Positions 53,024-61,983 of a DNA stretch of 64,000 bases are shown piece after piece. The position numbers were made by a program, and so were the translations under genes. Every line of letters begins with the position of its first letter. The stretch's first letter is position 1. The notes beneath the pieces were generated by a model. It was not told the DNA's origin, did no database searches, and was given only the letters and a program-made list of their open reading frames with translations. Origin of the DNA: Dactylosporangium fulvum (GTDB lineage: Bacteria > Actinomycetota > Actinomycetes > Mycobacteriales > Micromonosporaceae); assembly GCF_025137375.1 (NCBI RefSeq), contig NZ_CP073720.1, positions 2,566,501 to 2,630,500 on the forward strand. Reading direction: 5' to 3'.

Positions 53024-54556
53024 GGCTGGGTACCGCCGCGGGGTCCACACCACCGGCGTGCCGGTGCCCCGGTCCTGCAGCCGCGTCTGCGAGGAGCCGA
53101 CGATGAGCAGTGTGCGCATGTCCACGTCGCCGGGTCGCAGCTCGGCCAGGCGCACCACGTGCACCCGCTCACCCGAGCCGCCCACGTCGCGGCCCAGCAC
53201 CACGGGCGTGTCCGGCGAGCGGTGCGCGAGGAGCAGGTCGCGGGCCGCCTCCACCTGCCAGGTGCGGCTCTTCGAGCCGGGGTTGTAGATCGCGATCACC
53301 AGGTCGGCCTTCGCGGCGGCCTCCAGGCGGGCGGCGATGACCTCCCACGGCTTGAGCCGGTCGGACAGGGACAGCACGCAGAAGTCGTGGCCCAGCGGTG
53401 CGCCGACGCGGCTGGCCACGGCCTGGGCCGCGGTGAGGCCGGGCAGCACCCGGACCGGGACGTCCTTCCAGCGCGGCTCGGCGGCGACCTCCAGCACGGC
53501 GGCGGCCATCGCGAACACACCCGGGTCGCCGGACGAGACGACCGCGACCCGGCGGCCGTCCTTGGCGAGGGCCAGCGCGAACTCGGCGCGCTCGGCCTCG
53601 ACCCGGTTGTCGGAGGCGTGCCGGCGCTGGCGCGGGTTGGCCGGCACCCGGTCGAGGTACGGGCCGTAGCCGACCAGGTCGTCGGCCGCCTCGACGGCCG
53701 CGAGGGCCTCGGGGGTCAGCCAGTCACGGCCGGCCGGGCCGAGCCCGACGACAACCACCTCGCCGGCGGGTCCGGGGCGCGGCGTGGTCTGGGGCGCCTC
53801 CCGCAGGGCCGCGGCGGTCTCGTCGTGGACGCGGCTGGGCAGCAGTGCGAGGGAGAAGTACGGCACCGTGGCCGGATCGACGTCGGCCAGCGGGACGGCG
53901 CGCTCCTTGTCGGTGGTGGCGCGTTCGACGTACCACGCCTCGTCGAGCCGGCCGGTGCGCGCGAGCGCGTCGCGGACCTTGCCGAAGGTCCGGCCCAGCT
54001 TCATGATCGCCGCCGAGTCGGTGGCGGCGAGCCGCTCGGCGAGGGTGTCGGCGGGCAGGGTGCCCGGCAGCACGGTCAGCACCTCGTCGCGCTCGACGAG
54101 CGGCCGGCCGAGCACCGCGGCGGCGCCGGCCACCGACGTGACGCCGGGGACGACCTCCGTCGGGTACCGCTGGGACAACCGCTTGTGCATGTGCATGTAC
54201 GAGCCGTAGAACAGCGGGTCGCCCTCGCACAGCACGACCACGTCGCGCCCGGCGTCGAGGTGGGCGGCCAGGCGCGCGGCCCAGGCGTCGTAGTGCTCCT
54301 CGATGACCGTCCGGTAGTCGGCGGTGTCCTCGGTCGTGACCGGGTAGACGAGGGCCTCCTCGATCTGGCCCTCCCGCAGGTAGGGCGCCGCGATCGAGCG
54401 GGCGATGCTGCGGCCGTGGCGGGCGCTGTGGTATGCGACGACCGGGGCCGCCGAGATCAGCCGGGCGGCCTTGACCGTCATCAGCTCGGGGTCGCCGGGG
54501 CCGAGGCCGACGCCGAACAGCCGCCCTGGTCGGCCAGCGTTGTCCACTGTGGTCAT
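53021..54556 (-). CDS. cobIJ: CobI-CobJ fusion: precorrin-2 C20- and precorrin-3B C17-methyltransferase
   Basis: 511 residues with two tetrapyrrole methylase domains. The N-terminal CobI domain (about 10-250) has [38 protein letters not shown] and [15 protein letters not shown]. The C-terminal CobJ domain (about 265-505) has [56 protein letters not shown] and [14 protein letters not shown]. Together they add methyl groups at C20 and, with ring contraction, at C17. Start ATG 54556 overlaps the cobH stop (ATGA). This fusion is common in actinobacteria. Confidence 0.96.
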   Translation of the reverse strand: MTTVDNAGRPGRLFGVGLGPGDPELMTVKAARLISAAPVVAYHSARHGRSIARSIAAPYLREGQIEEALVYPVTTEDTADYRTVIEEHYDAWAARLAAHLDAGRDVVVLCEGDPLFYGSYMHMHKRLSQRYPTEVVPGVTSVAGAAAVLGRPLVERDEVLTVLPGTLPADTLAERLAATDSAAIMKLGRTFGKVRDALARTGRLDEAWYVERATTDKERAVPLADVDPATVPYFSLALLPSRVHDETAAALREAPQTTPRPGPAGEVVVVGLGPAGRDWLTPEALAAVEAADDLVGYGPYLDRVPANPRQRRHASDNRVEAERAEFALALAKDGRRVAVVSSGDPGVFAMAAAVLEVAAEPRWKDVPVRVLPGLTAAQAVASRVGAPLGHDFCVLSLSDRLKPWEVIAARLEAAAKADLVIAIYNPGSKSRTWQVEAARDLLLAHRSPDTPVVLGRDVGGSGERVHVVRLAELRPGDVDMRTLLIVGSSQTRLQDRGTGTPVVWTPRRYPA

Positions 54557-55173
54557 TCCTTCTCGCTCGCGATCGCGTTGACGGCGGCGGCCGCCATGGC
54601 GCTGCCGCCGCGGCGGCCGTGCACCACCAGGTGGTCCAGGCCGGACCCGGCGAGCGCCACCTTCGACTCGGCGGCGCCGATGAAACCGACCGGGATGCCG
54701 AGCACCGCCGCCGGCCGGGGCGCGCCCGCGGCGACCAGCTCGAGGAGGCGGAACAGCGCGGTCGGCGCGTTGCCGATCGCGACCACGGCGCCGCCGAGCC
54801 GGTCGCCCCACAGGTCCAGCGCCGCCGCGCTGCGGGTGGTGCCGAGGCCGGCGGCGAGGCCGGGCACGCGCGGGTCCCGCAGGGTGCAGATCACCTCGTT
54901 GCTGCGGGGGAGGCGGGCCCGGGTGACCCCGGAGGCGACCATCTCGGCGTCGCAGAGGATCGGCGCGCCGTCGCGCAGCGCCTGCCGGGCGCGCGACACC
55001 ACACCGGGGGAGAAGGCGACGTCCTGCGGCAGGTCGACCATGCCGCAGGCGTGGATCATGCGCACGGTCACCTGCGCCACCTCGGCGGGCAGCGCGGACA
55101 GGTCGGCCTCGGCACGGATCGTGGCGAAGGAGCGCTTGTAGATCTCGGCGCCGTCCTTGACGTACTCCATCAC
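54553..55173 (-). CDS. cobH: Precorrin-8X methylmutase CobH
   Basis: 206 residues of the CobH/CbiC family, which moves the C11 methyl group to C12 to give hydrogenobyrinic acid. Conserved are [16 protein letters not shown], the catalytic-His segment [47 protein letters not shown] and [13 protein letters not shown]. The start is GTG 55173 (overlapping the cobG stop as GTGA) or ATG 55170. Middle gene of cobG-cobH-cobIJ. Confidence 0.95.
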   Translation of the reverse strand: MMEYVKDGAEIYKRSFATIRAEADLSALPAEVAQVTVRMIHACGMVDLPQDVAFSPGVVSRARQALRDGAPILCDAEMVASGVTRARLPRSNEVICTLRDPRVPGLAAGLGTTRSAAALDLWGDRLGGAVVAIGNAPTALFRLLELVAAGAPRPAAVLGIPVGFIGAAESKVALAGSGLDHLVVHGRRGGSAMAAAAVNAIASEKE

Positions 55174-56327
55174 CGCTCGGCCCGCCGGTATCCCGACCCT
55201 GTCGCCAGCATCTCCACGTGCCTTCCTCTCGGCGCGCCGCAGCGCCGCTCGCAACCGACCCAGTGCACCGGCGGCGCCTCCGGAGCACCATCGCCGGCAC
55301 GGGTCGTGAACCCGGTCGTGAACCCGGCCGCGACGGCGGCGCGGGCGTCCGCGCGGACGTCGGCGAGCGCCTTGGCGCAGCCCGGCCGGCCGGCACAGGC
55401 GGTGACGCCGGCCCACGGCGACGCGGGATCGGCGACCAGCCCGGCGGCGGCCAGCCGCTCGACCGCCAGGTCAGCTTCATCCATCGGTACGTGCGGCAGG
55501 ACGACGGTCCGCCACGGCGTGACGATCATCTCGTTCGCGACCCCTGCCAGAGCTTCTGCCTGGTCCGGGGTGAGCAGCCCGAGCGGGGCGACCACGACGA
55601 TCGCGGCGGTGCCGTCGGCCTGCCGGATGAGCCCGACCGGGGTGGGCCGCGGCGGATCGGCGCGGCGCGGGCCGGCCTCGGTGCCGAGCCGGGCCGCGAC
55701 CCGCGCCGGGCCGCCGTCCAGCTCCGCCAGCCGCCAGGCCGCCGAGCCCTGCCCGGCCCGCTCGGCGAGGAACGCGAGTGCCGCCTTCACCAGCAGGCCG
55801 GCACCGCCGCGGAGGGGCGTCGGCGCCTGTGCGAGCAGCAGCCGGCCGCCGTGCAGGCCGACGTCGCCGCCGAGCCCGGTGACGTCGCCGCGGCCGTCGT
55901 CGATCGTGACCAGGAACCGCCCCGGGAGCCCGGCCAGCTCCGGGGTGGCGCACAGGGCGGCGTCGAACTCGCGGACCAGCTCGCGCAGGTCGGCGCCAGC
56001 GCCGTCGAGGCCGCCCAGCGGGCTGGCGACGATGTTGCGGACCCGCTCGTGGGTCTCCGACGGCAGCAGGCCCGCTTCGTGCAGCAGCGCCGCGAGCCGC
56101 TGCGGCGCCCCCTCGCGCAGCGCCCTGACCTGGACGTTTCCCCGCGAGGTCAGCTCCAGCACCGGGTCGCCGAGCGCCGCTGCCGCGGACCGCAGCACGC
56201 CCAGCTGCGCCGCGGTGAGCCGCCCGCCGGGCAGCCGCACCCGCGCCAGGCCGCCGTCGGCCGCCGCGTGGACCTGCACGGCGCCGGGGCATCGGTCGGG
56301 AGCGTCACGTCTGCTGGCGGCCTGCAC
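55170..56327 (-). CDS. cobG: Precorrin-3B synthase CobG
   Basis: 385 residues of the sulfite/nitrite reductase-like family. CobG is the oxygen-dependent monooxygenase that marks the aerobic cobalamin pathway. Two ferredoxin-like repeats are visible, and the Fe-S ligand motifs are [13 protein letters not shown] and [14 protein letters not shown] short duplication ([11 protein letters not shown]) sits between them. GTG start at 56327. It is divergent from cobN; the riboswitch is on the cobN strand, so cobG-cobH-cobIJ is not obviously under it. Confidence 0.92.
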   Translation of the reverse strand: MQAASRRDAPDRCPGAVQVHAAADGGLARVRLPGGRLTAAQLGVLRSAAAALGDPVLELTSRGNVQVRALREGAPQRLAALLHEAGLLPSETHERVRNIVASPLGGLDGAGADLRELVREFDAALCATPELAGLPGRFLVTIDDGRGDVTGLGGDVGLHGGRLLLAQAPTPLRGGAGLLVKAALAFLAERAGQGSAAWRLAELDGGPARVAARLGTEAGPRRADPPRPTPVGLIRQADGTAAIVVVAPLGLLTPDQAEALAGVANEMIVTPWRTVVLPHVPMDEADLAVERLAAAGLVADPASPWAGVTACAGRPGCAKALADVRADARAAVAAGFTTGFTTRAGDGAPEAPPVHWVGCERRCGAPRGRHVEMLATGSGYRRAER

Positions 56328-56389
56328 GCGCCGGATACTACCTGCGCTTGACGCGGGCGAGCCGCGTCCAGGAGAGTTGGCGGTGCTGT

Positions 56390-56540
56390 AACGGCGACGG
56401 GTGGAGGAAGCCGGTGGAAGTCCGGCGCGGTCCCGCCACTGTCACCGGGGAGTGAGCCTCCGACGACGGCCACCGGGTCCCGACCCGGGAAGGCCGGGGG
56501 CGAGCGGTGATCCGGGAGCCAGGAGACTCTCCGGCGCCGA
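56390..56540 (+). ncRNA. Cobalamin riboswitch (second)
   Basis: Conserved core GCCGGTGGAAGTCCGGCGCG and GGTCCCGCCACTGTCACCGG (GCCACTGT 56434-56441), then GGGAGCCAGGAGACTC at about 56514-56529. It lies directly upstream of cobN, so synthesis of the large chelatase subunit should fall when cobalamin is abundant. Confidence 0.93.
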
Positions 56541-56585
56541 CCCATCCACGGACTTGGGGCGCGGACCCCGAGGGAGGACCCTGGC

Positions 56586-59500
56586 GTGATCCTGCTGTTG
56601 TCGACGTCCGACACCGACCTGCTCAGCGCGCGTGCCAGCGGCGCCGCCTACCGGCCGGCCAACCCCGCCCGCACCGCCGTCGAGGACCTGCCCGAGCTGC
56701 TCGACGGCGTCGACCTCGTCGTGGTGCGGATCCTGGGCGGCTACCGCGACTGGGAGGAAGGCCTCGACGCGCTGCTCGCCCAGCCGAAGCCGGTCGTGGT
56801 CCTGGGCGGTGAGCAGGCGCCCGACGCCGAGCTGATGCGCCACTCCACGGTGCCCGCCGGTCTCGCCGCCGAGGCCCACGCCTACCTGGCCTTCGGCGGC
56901 CCGGCCAACCTCGCCGAGCTGCACCGCTTCCTCTCCGACACGGTCCTGCTGACCGGCGAGGGCTTCGAGCCGCCGGTCGAGACCCCCGCGTGGGGCCGGC
57001 TGGACCGGGAGCCCGCCGCGGGTGAGGGGCCGACCGTCGCGGTCATCTACTACCGCGCCCACCACGTCGCCGGGAACACGGCGTTCGTCGAGGCGCTGTG
57101 CGACGCGATCGAGGCGGAGGGCGGCCGGGCACTGCCGGTGTTCGCGTCGTCGCTGCGCACCGCACCCCAGGATCTGCTCGACACGCTGCGGCGGGCCGAC
57201 GCGCTCGTCGTCACCGTGCTCGCCGCCGGCGGCACCCGCCCCGCCGACGCGCAGGCCGGCGGGGAGGACGAGGCGTGGGACGTCGGCGCCCTCGCCGCGC
57301 TCGACGTGCCGATCCTGCAGGGCCTGTGCCTGACGAGCAGCCGCGCGTCCTGGGAGGGCAACGGCGACGGGCTGTCCCCGCTCGACACCGCCACCCAGGT
57401 CGCCATCCCCGAGTTCGACGGGCGGCTCATCACGGTGCCGTTCTCGTTCAAGGAGATCGACGCCGACGGGCTCACCGTCTACGTCGCCGATCCGGAGCGC
57501 GCCGCCCGCGTGGCCGGCATCGCCGTCGCGCACGCCCGGCTGCGCCACCTGCCGCCCGGCGAGCGGCGGGTCGTGGTCATGCTCAGTGCGTACCCGACGA
57601 AACACTCGCGCATCGGCAACGCCGTCGGCCTCGACACGCCGGCCAGCGTGGTCCGCCTCCTCGACGCCATGCACCGGCAGGGGTACCGCGGCGCCGACCG
57701 CTTCCCGCAGGACGGCGACGGGCTGATCCACTCGCTCATCGCCGCCGGCGGCCAGGACGTCGACTGGCTGACCGAGGAGCAGCTGCGGGGCAACCCGATC
57801 CGCATCCCGGCGGCCCGCTACCGCGCCTGGTTCGGCACGCTGCCGGAGGAGCTGCGCACCGAGATCGAGCGGCACTGGGGGCCGGCGCCCGGCGAGCTCT
57901 TCGTCGACCGGTCGGCTGACCCGGACGGTGAGATCGTGCTCGCCGCGCTGCGCGAGGACAACATCGTGGTCATGGTCCAGCCGCCGCGCGGCTTCGGCGA
58001 GAACCCGGTCGCCATCTACCACGACCCGGACCTCCCGCCGAGTCACCACTACCTGGCGGCCTACCGCTGGCTGGCCGACGAGTTCGGCGCGCACGCGGTC
58101 GTCCACGTCGGCAAGCACGGCAACCTCGAGTGGCTGCCGGGCAAGACCGTCGGCATGTCCGCGGCCTGCGGCGCCGACGCGGCGCTGGGCAACCTGCCGC
58201 TCATCTACCCGTTCCTCGTCAACGACCCCGGCGAGGGCACCCAGGCGAAGCGCCGCGCCCACGCCACGCTGGTCGACCACCTGATCCCGCCGATGGCCCG
58301 CGCCGACAGCTACGGCGACATCGCCCGTCTCGAGCAGCTCCTCGACGAGCACGCGACGATCGCCGCGCTCGACCCGGCGAAGCTGCCCGCGATCCGCGCG
58401 CAGATCTGGACGCTCATCCAGGCCGCCCGCCTCGACCACGACCTCGGCCTCGCCGATCGCCCGCACGACGCCGAGTTCGACGACTTCCTGCTCCACGTCG
58501 ACGGCTGGCTCTGCGAGGTCAAGGACGTCCAGATCCGCGACGGCCTGCACGTTCTCGGCGCGGCACCGGTCGGGGAGGCGCGCGTCGACCTGGTCCTCGC
58601 CATGCTCCGCGCCCGGCAGATGTGGGGCGGGCAGGTCGCGGCGCTGCCCGGCCTGCGGGAGGCGCTGGGCTTCGACGAGTCCGCACCCGACCGGCTCTCG
58701 GCCGACGAGGCCGAGGCGCGGGCGCGGGACCTGGTTTCCGCGATGGAAGCCCGCGGGTGGGACGTCGCCGCCATCTCCGACATTTCCGATAATCCGGAAG
58801 TGGTACGGGTGCTGCGGTTCGCCGCCGAGGAGATCGTGCCCCGGCTGGACCGCACCACCGACGAGCTCACGATGGTCCTGCACGCCCTCGACGGCGGTTA
58901 CGTCCCGGCCGGCCCGAGCGGCTCCCCGCTGCGCGGCCTGATCAACGTGCTGCCGACCGGCCGCAACTTCTACTCCGTCGACCCGAAGGCCGTCCCCAGC
59001 CGGCTCGCCTGGGAGACCGGCCAGGCGATGGCCGACTCGCTGCTCGCCCGCTACCGCGCCGACCACGGCGAGTGGCCGCGCTCCGTCGGCCTGTCGATGT
59101 GGGGCACGAGCGCGATGCGCACCGCCGGCGACGACATCGCGGAGGCGCTCGCCCTGATGGGTGTGCGACCGGTGTGGGACGACGCGTCCCGCCGGATCGT
59201 CGGCCTCACCCCGATCGACCTGGCCGAGCTGGGCCGGCCCCGCATCGACGTCACGATGCGGATCAGCGGCTTCTTCCGCGACGCGTTCCCGCACGTGGTG
59301 GCCCTGCTCGACGACGCCGTGCGGCTCGCCGCCGGCCTCGACGAGACGCCGGAGGACAATTATGTGCGGGCCCACGTCCAGGCGTCGCTCGCGGAGCACG
59401 GCGACGAGCGCCGGGCCGCGCTGCGCATCTTCGGCTCGAAGCCGGGCGCCTACGGCGCGGGCATCCTGCCGCTCATCGACAGCCGGAACTGGCGCGACGA

Positions 59501-60143
59501 CAAGGATCTCGCCGAGGTCTACGCCGTCTGGGGCGGCCACGCCTACGGCCGCGACCTCGACGGGCTCCCGGCCCGCGGTGACATGGAGAGCGCGTACCGC
59601 CGGATCTCCGTCGCGGTGAAGAACACCGACACCCGCGAGCACGACATCGCCGACTCCGACGACTACTTCCAGTACCACGGCGGCATGGTCGCCACGGTCC
59701 GCGCCCTCACCGGCCGGGCGCCGGCCGCCTACGTCGGCGACAGCACCAACCCCGACGCTGTGCGGACCCGCACGCTCAGCGAGGAGACCGCCCGGGTCTT
59801 CCGCGCCCGGGTGGTCAACCCGCGCTGGCTCGCGGCGATGCGCCGGCACGGCTACAAGGGCGCGTTCGAGCTGGCGGCGACGGTCGACTACCTGTTCGGC
59901 TTCGACGCGACCGCCGGGGTCGTCGCCGACTGGATGTACGAGAAACTGGCCGAGTCCTACGTCTTCGACCCGGACAACCGCAAGTTCCTCGACGAGTCCA
60001 ACCCGTGGGCGCTGCACGGCATCACGGAGCGCCTCCTGGAGGCCGCCGACCGCGGCCTGTGGGAACACCCCGAGGAGTCCACATTGGATGCCCTGCGCCA
60101 GGTGTACCTCGAGACGGAGGGCGACCTGGAGGACGACGCCTGA
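56586..60143 (+). CDS. cobN: Cobaltochelatase subunit CobN
   Basis: 1185 residues of the CobN/magnesium-chelatase H family, the large subunit that binds hydrogenobyrinic acid a,c-diamide and cobalt. Family blocks seen include YYRAHHVAGNTAFVEALCDAIE, LSAYPTKHSRIGNAVGLDTPAS, GKHGNLEWLPGK, WGTSAMRTAGDDIAEALALMGV, FRDAFPHVVALLDDAV and YQYHGGMVA-like DDYFQYHGGMVATVRALTG. GTG start with GGGAGGA upstream. The ATPase partner is the ChlI/D-type protein 19 kb to the left, so the chelatase genes are split between the two cob blocks. Confidence 0.96.
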   Translation: MILLLSTSDTDLLSARASGAAYRPANPARTAVEDLPELLDGVDLVVVRILGGYRDWEEGLDALLAQPKPVVVLGGEQAPDAELMRHSTVPAGLAAEAHAYLAFGGPANLAELHRFLSDTVLLTGEGFEPPVETPAWGRLDREPAAGEGPTVAVIYYRAHHVAGNTAFVEALCDAIEAEGGRALPVFASSLRTAPQDLLDTLRRADALVVTVLAAGGTRPADAQAGGEDEAWDVGALAALDVPILQGLCLTSSRASWEGNGDGLSPLDTATQVAIPEFDGRLITVPFSFKEIDADGLTVYVADPERAARVAGIAVAHARLRHLPPGERRVVVMLSAYPTKHSRIGNAVGLDTPASVVRLLDAMHRQGYRGADRFPQDGDGLIHSLIAAGGQDVDWLTEEQLRGNPIRIPAARYRAWFGTLPEELRTEIERHWGPAPGELFVDRSADPDGEIVLAALREDNIVVMVQPPRGFGENPVAIYHDPDLPPSHHYLAAYRWLADEFGAHAVVHVGKHGNLEWLPGKTVGMSAACGADAALGNLPLIYPFLVNDPGEGTQAKRRAHATLVDHLIPPMARADSYGDIARLEQLLDEHATIAALDPAKLPAIRAQIWTLIQAARLDHDLGLADRPHDAEFDDFLLHVDGWLCEVKDVQIRDGLHVLGAAPVGEARVDLVLAMLRARQMWGGQVAALPGLREALGFDESAPDRLSADEAEARARDLVSAMEARGWDVAAISDISDNPEVVRVLRFAAEEIVPRLDRTTDELTMVLHALDGGYVPAGPSGSPLRGLINVLPTGRNFYSVDPKAVPSRLAWETGQAMADSLLARYRADHGEWPRSVGLSMWGTSAMRTAGDDIAEALALMGVRPVWDDASRRIVGLTPIDLAELGRPRIDVTMRISGFFRDAFPHVVALLDDAVRLAAGLDETPEDNYVRAHVQASLAEHGDERRAALRIFGSKPGAYGAGILPLIDSRNWRDDKDLAEVYAVWGGHAYGRDLDGLPARGDMESAYRRISVAVKNTDTREHDIADSDDYFQYHGGMVATVRALTGRAPAAYVGDSTNPDAVRTRTLSEETARVFRARVVNPRWLAAMRRHGYKGAFELAATVDYLFGFDATAGVVADWMYEKLAESYVFDPDNRKFLDESNPWALHGITERLLEAADRGLWEHPEESTLDALRQVYLETEGDLEDDA

Positions 60144-60173
60144 CCCGGCGCTCGACCGGAGCGCCCGTCAGGC
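60138..60173. terminator. Bidirectional terminator covering both stop codons
   Basis: Arms GCCTGAC-CC-GGCGCTC and GAGCGCC-C-GTCAGGC (7+7 bp with a small internal bulge) around a 5-base loop. The hairpin contains the cobN TGA and the stop of the convergent PHP gene. Confidence 0.8.
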
Positions 60174-60992
60174 CAGCCAGTGGTCCCACGGGTGGCGGCC
60201 CGGGCCGAAGCCGAACGACTCGGCCAGCGCGGCCGCGTCGGCGAAGCCCGCCGCCACCAGGTCGGGGCGGTGCGCGTCGCTGCCGAAGCTCACCGCCCGG
60301 CCGCCCTCCTCGCGCCACCAGCGCAGCAGCAGCGGCTCCACGGTGCGCCGCGTGTTGACCTCCAGCGCGCGGCCGGTGCCGGCCAGCGACCGCAGGACCG
60401 CCCGGAGTTCTTCCTCGAAGTCCACGGCGGCGAAGGTGTACCCCGCGGGGGTGTACCGCAGCGGGTAGTCGAGGTGCGTCAGCGCCTCGAACGACGGGCA
60501 GGTCTCGATGAGGCGGATCGTCTCGGCGAAGTAGTCCCGCAGCACCTCGGGCACCGGGCGGAGCAGGTACTCGTCCTCGACCAGGCGGTAGCGGCCGTCC
60601 ACGGTGAGCGAGTGCAGGGACCCGATCACCCGCTCGAACGGGGCCGCGGCGAGCAGCGCGGCGGTCTCGCCGGCGAACCAGTGCGGTTCGCCCAGCTCGA
60701 CCCCGGAGATGATCTTCAGGGCGGGGTACTTGTCGCGGCACCGTTCGATCGCCGCGAGGTACCCCTCCACGTCGAGCGGCGGCGGTACGAGATGCGTCTC
60801 GTCCGCCATGTGCTTCGTGAGCCGCTCGGGCAGCACCGCCGGGTCGACCGTCCAGGAGATGAAGTCGGTGTGCTCGGTGAACGCGATCGCCGGCAGCCCC
60901 AGCTCCACCGCCCGCGCGCAGGAGCCCTCCATGTCGCCGGTCGTCGTGTCCCAGGAGAACTCGGTGTGCGTGTGCAGGTCCGCGGGCAGCAT
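60168..60992 (-). CDS. PHP-domain phosphoesterase (HisK-like)
   Basis: 274 residues of the PHP superfamily, like histidinol-phosphate phosphatases. Metal-binding motifs are DLHTHTEFSWDTT at the N-terminus, FTEHTDF, ISGVELGEPHW, IGSLHSL, LTHLDYP and a final GSDAHRPDL. It may act as histidinol phosphatase or another phosphoesterase; no his genes are adjacent. ATG at 60992. Convergent with cobN. Confidence 0.9.
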   Translation of the reverse strand: MLPADLHTHTEFSWDTTTGDMEGSCARAVELGLPAIAFTEHTDFISWTVDPAVLPERLTKHMADETHLVPPPLDVEGYLAAIERCRDKYPALKIISGVELGEPHWFAGETAALLAAAPFERVIGSLHSLTVDGRYRLVEDEYLLRPVPEVLRDYFAETIRLIETCPSFEALTHLDYPLRYTPAGYTFAAVDFEEELRAVLRSLAGTGRALEVNTRRTVEPLLLRWWREEGGRAVSFGSDAHRPDLVAAGFADAAALAESFGFGPGRHPWDHWLA

Positions 60993-61024
60993 GCCGCGAT
61001 GGTGTCACGGGCGGCCGGCGACGA

Positions 61025-61825
61025 TCACGCCCGGGTGGCGGGGCGTGCCAGGACCTCGCCGTGCAGGATCGACAGCCAGCCGTCGCCGTCGACGGCCCAG
61101 CGGCGCCAGCCGTCGGCGAGCCGCTCCAGTTCCTCCGCGGCCACGCCGCTCGCGAGGGCCTGCGCGGCCATCGCCGACGAGCGGACCCGGTCCGCCCACA
61201 TGCCGCCCCACCACGCCCGGTCCGTCTCGTCGGCGAAGCACCAGGTGCTCGACGTCGCGGTGACCTCGGCGAAGCCCGCCTGCCGGGCCCACGACAGCAA
61301 CCGGCGCCCCGCGTCGGGCTCGCCGCCGTTGGCGCGGGCCATCCGCTGGTACAGCGCCAGCCAGTCGTCGAGCTCCGGCAGCAGCGGGAACCAGGTGAAC
61401 GCCGAGTAGTCGCTGTCGCGGACCGCCACGTAGCCGTCCGGCTTGCAGACCCGGCGCATCTCGCGCAGCGCCCGGACCGGGTCGGCGACGTGCTGGAGCA
61501 CCTGGTGGGCGTGCACGACGCAGAAGGTCTCGTCGGGGAACGGCAGCTCGTGCACGTCGCCGACGACGAAGTCGACGTTGTCCGCGTGCCCGGCGCCGCC
61601 CCGGGTGACGTCGAGCGCCTCCGCGGTCGCCTCGAGGGCGGTCACGTGCCCGACCCGGCCGGCAAAGTCGGCGGTGATCGTTCCCGGACCCGCGCCGACG
61701 TCGAGCAGCGTCATGTGGGGCCGCAGGACCGGCAGCAGGTAGGCCGCCGAGTTCTCGGCGGTGCGCCAGCGGTGTGAACGCAGGACCGACTCGTGGTGTC
61801 CGTGGGTGTAGACGTTGCTAGCCAT
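61025..61825 (-). CDS. SAM-dependent methyltransferase
   Basis: 266 residues of the class I UbiE/type-11 methyltransferase group. Motif I is LLDVGAGPGTITADFA, the acidic residue of motif II is in TALEATAEAL, and VVGDVHELPFPDETFCVVHAHQVLQHV fits the post-I/motif region. The substrate is unknown. ATG at 61825 (MASNVYTHGHHESVLRSHRWR) is the family-typical N-terminus. It stands alone upstream of the PHP gene and may be co-transcribed with it. Confidence 0.93.
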   Translation of the reverse strand: MASNVYTHGHHESVLRSHRWRTAENSAAYLLPVLRPHMTLLDVGAGPGTITADFAGRVGHVTALEATAEALDVTRGGAGHADNVDFVVGDVHELPFPDETFCVVHAHQVLQHVADPVRALREMRRVCKPDGYVAVRDSDYSAFTWFPLLPELDDWLALYQRMARANGGEPDAGRRLLSWARQAGFAEVTATSSTWCFADETDRAWWGGMWADRVRSSAMAAQALASGVAAEELERLADGWRRWAVDGDGWLSILHGEVLARPATRA

Positions 61826-61940
61826 GTCCCGAACTGTAGTATTCGAATCCTGAATTCTGGGAGAGACTTCCCGGATCTTGAGACTACGCAAGATCGCGAA
61901 ATGACCGGATGCTGCGCCACGTGCGGTCGAGGACATGAAA

Positions 61941-61970
61941 GGGCCGCCGGGAGGTTGCTCCCGGCGGCCC
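61941..61970 (-). terminator. Strong hairpin terminator
   Basis: A perfect 13-bp stem (61941-61953 with 61958-61970) and GTTG loop, 13 bp beyond the minus-strand stop of the beta-helix gene at 61984. Confidence 0.85.
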
Positions 61971-61983
61971 TTCCCGTCAGGTG

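Noticed and set aside
56442..60068. 1208-codon open frame antisense to cobN
   Set aside because: It mirrors the high-GC codon pattern of cobN, has Arg/Val/Gly/Asp-rich composition and no family motif; cobN on the other strand is unmistakable.
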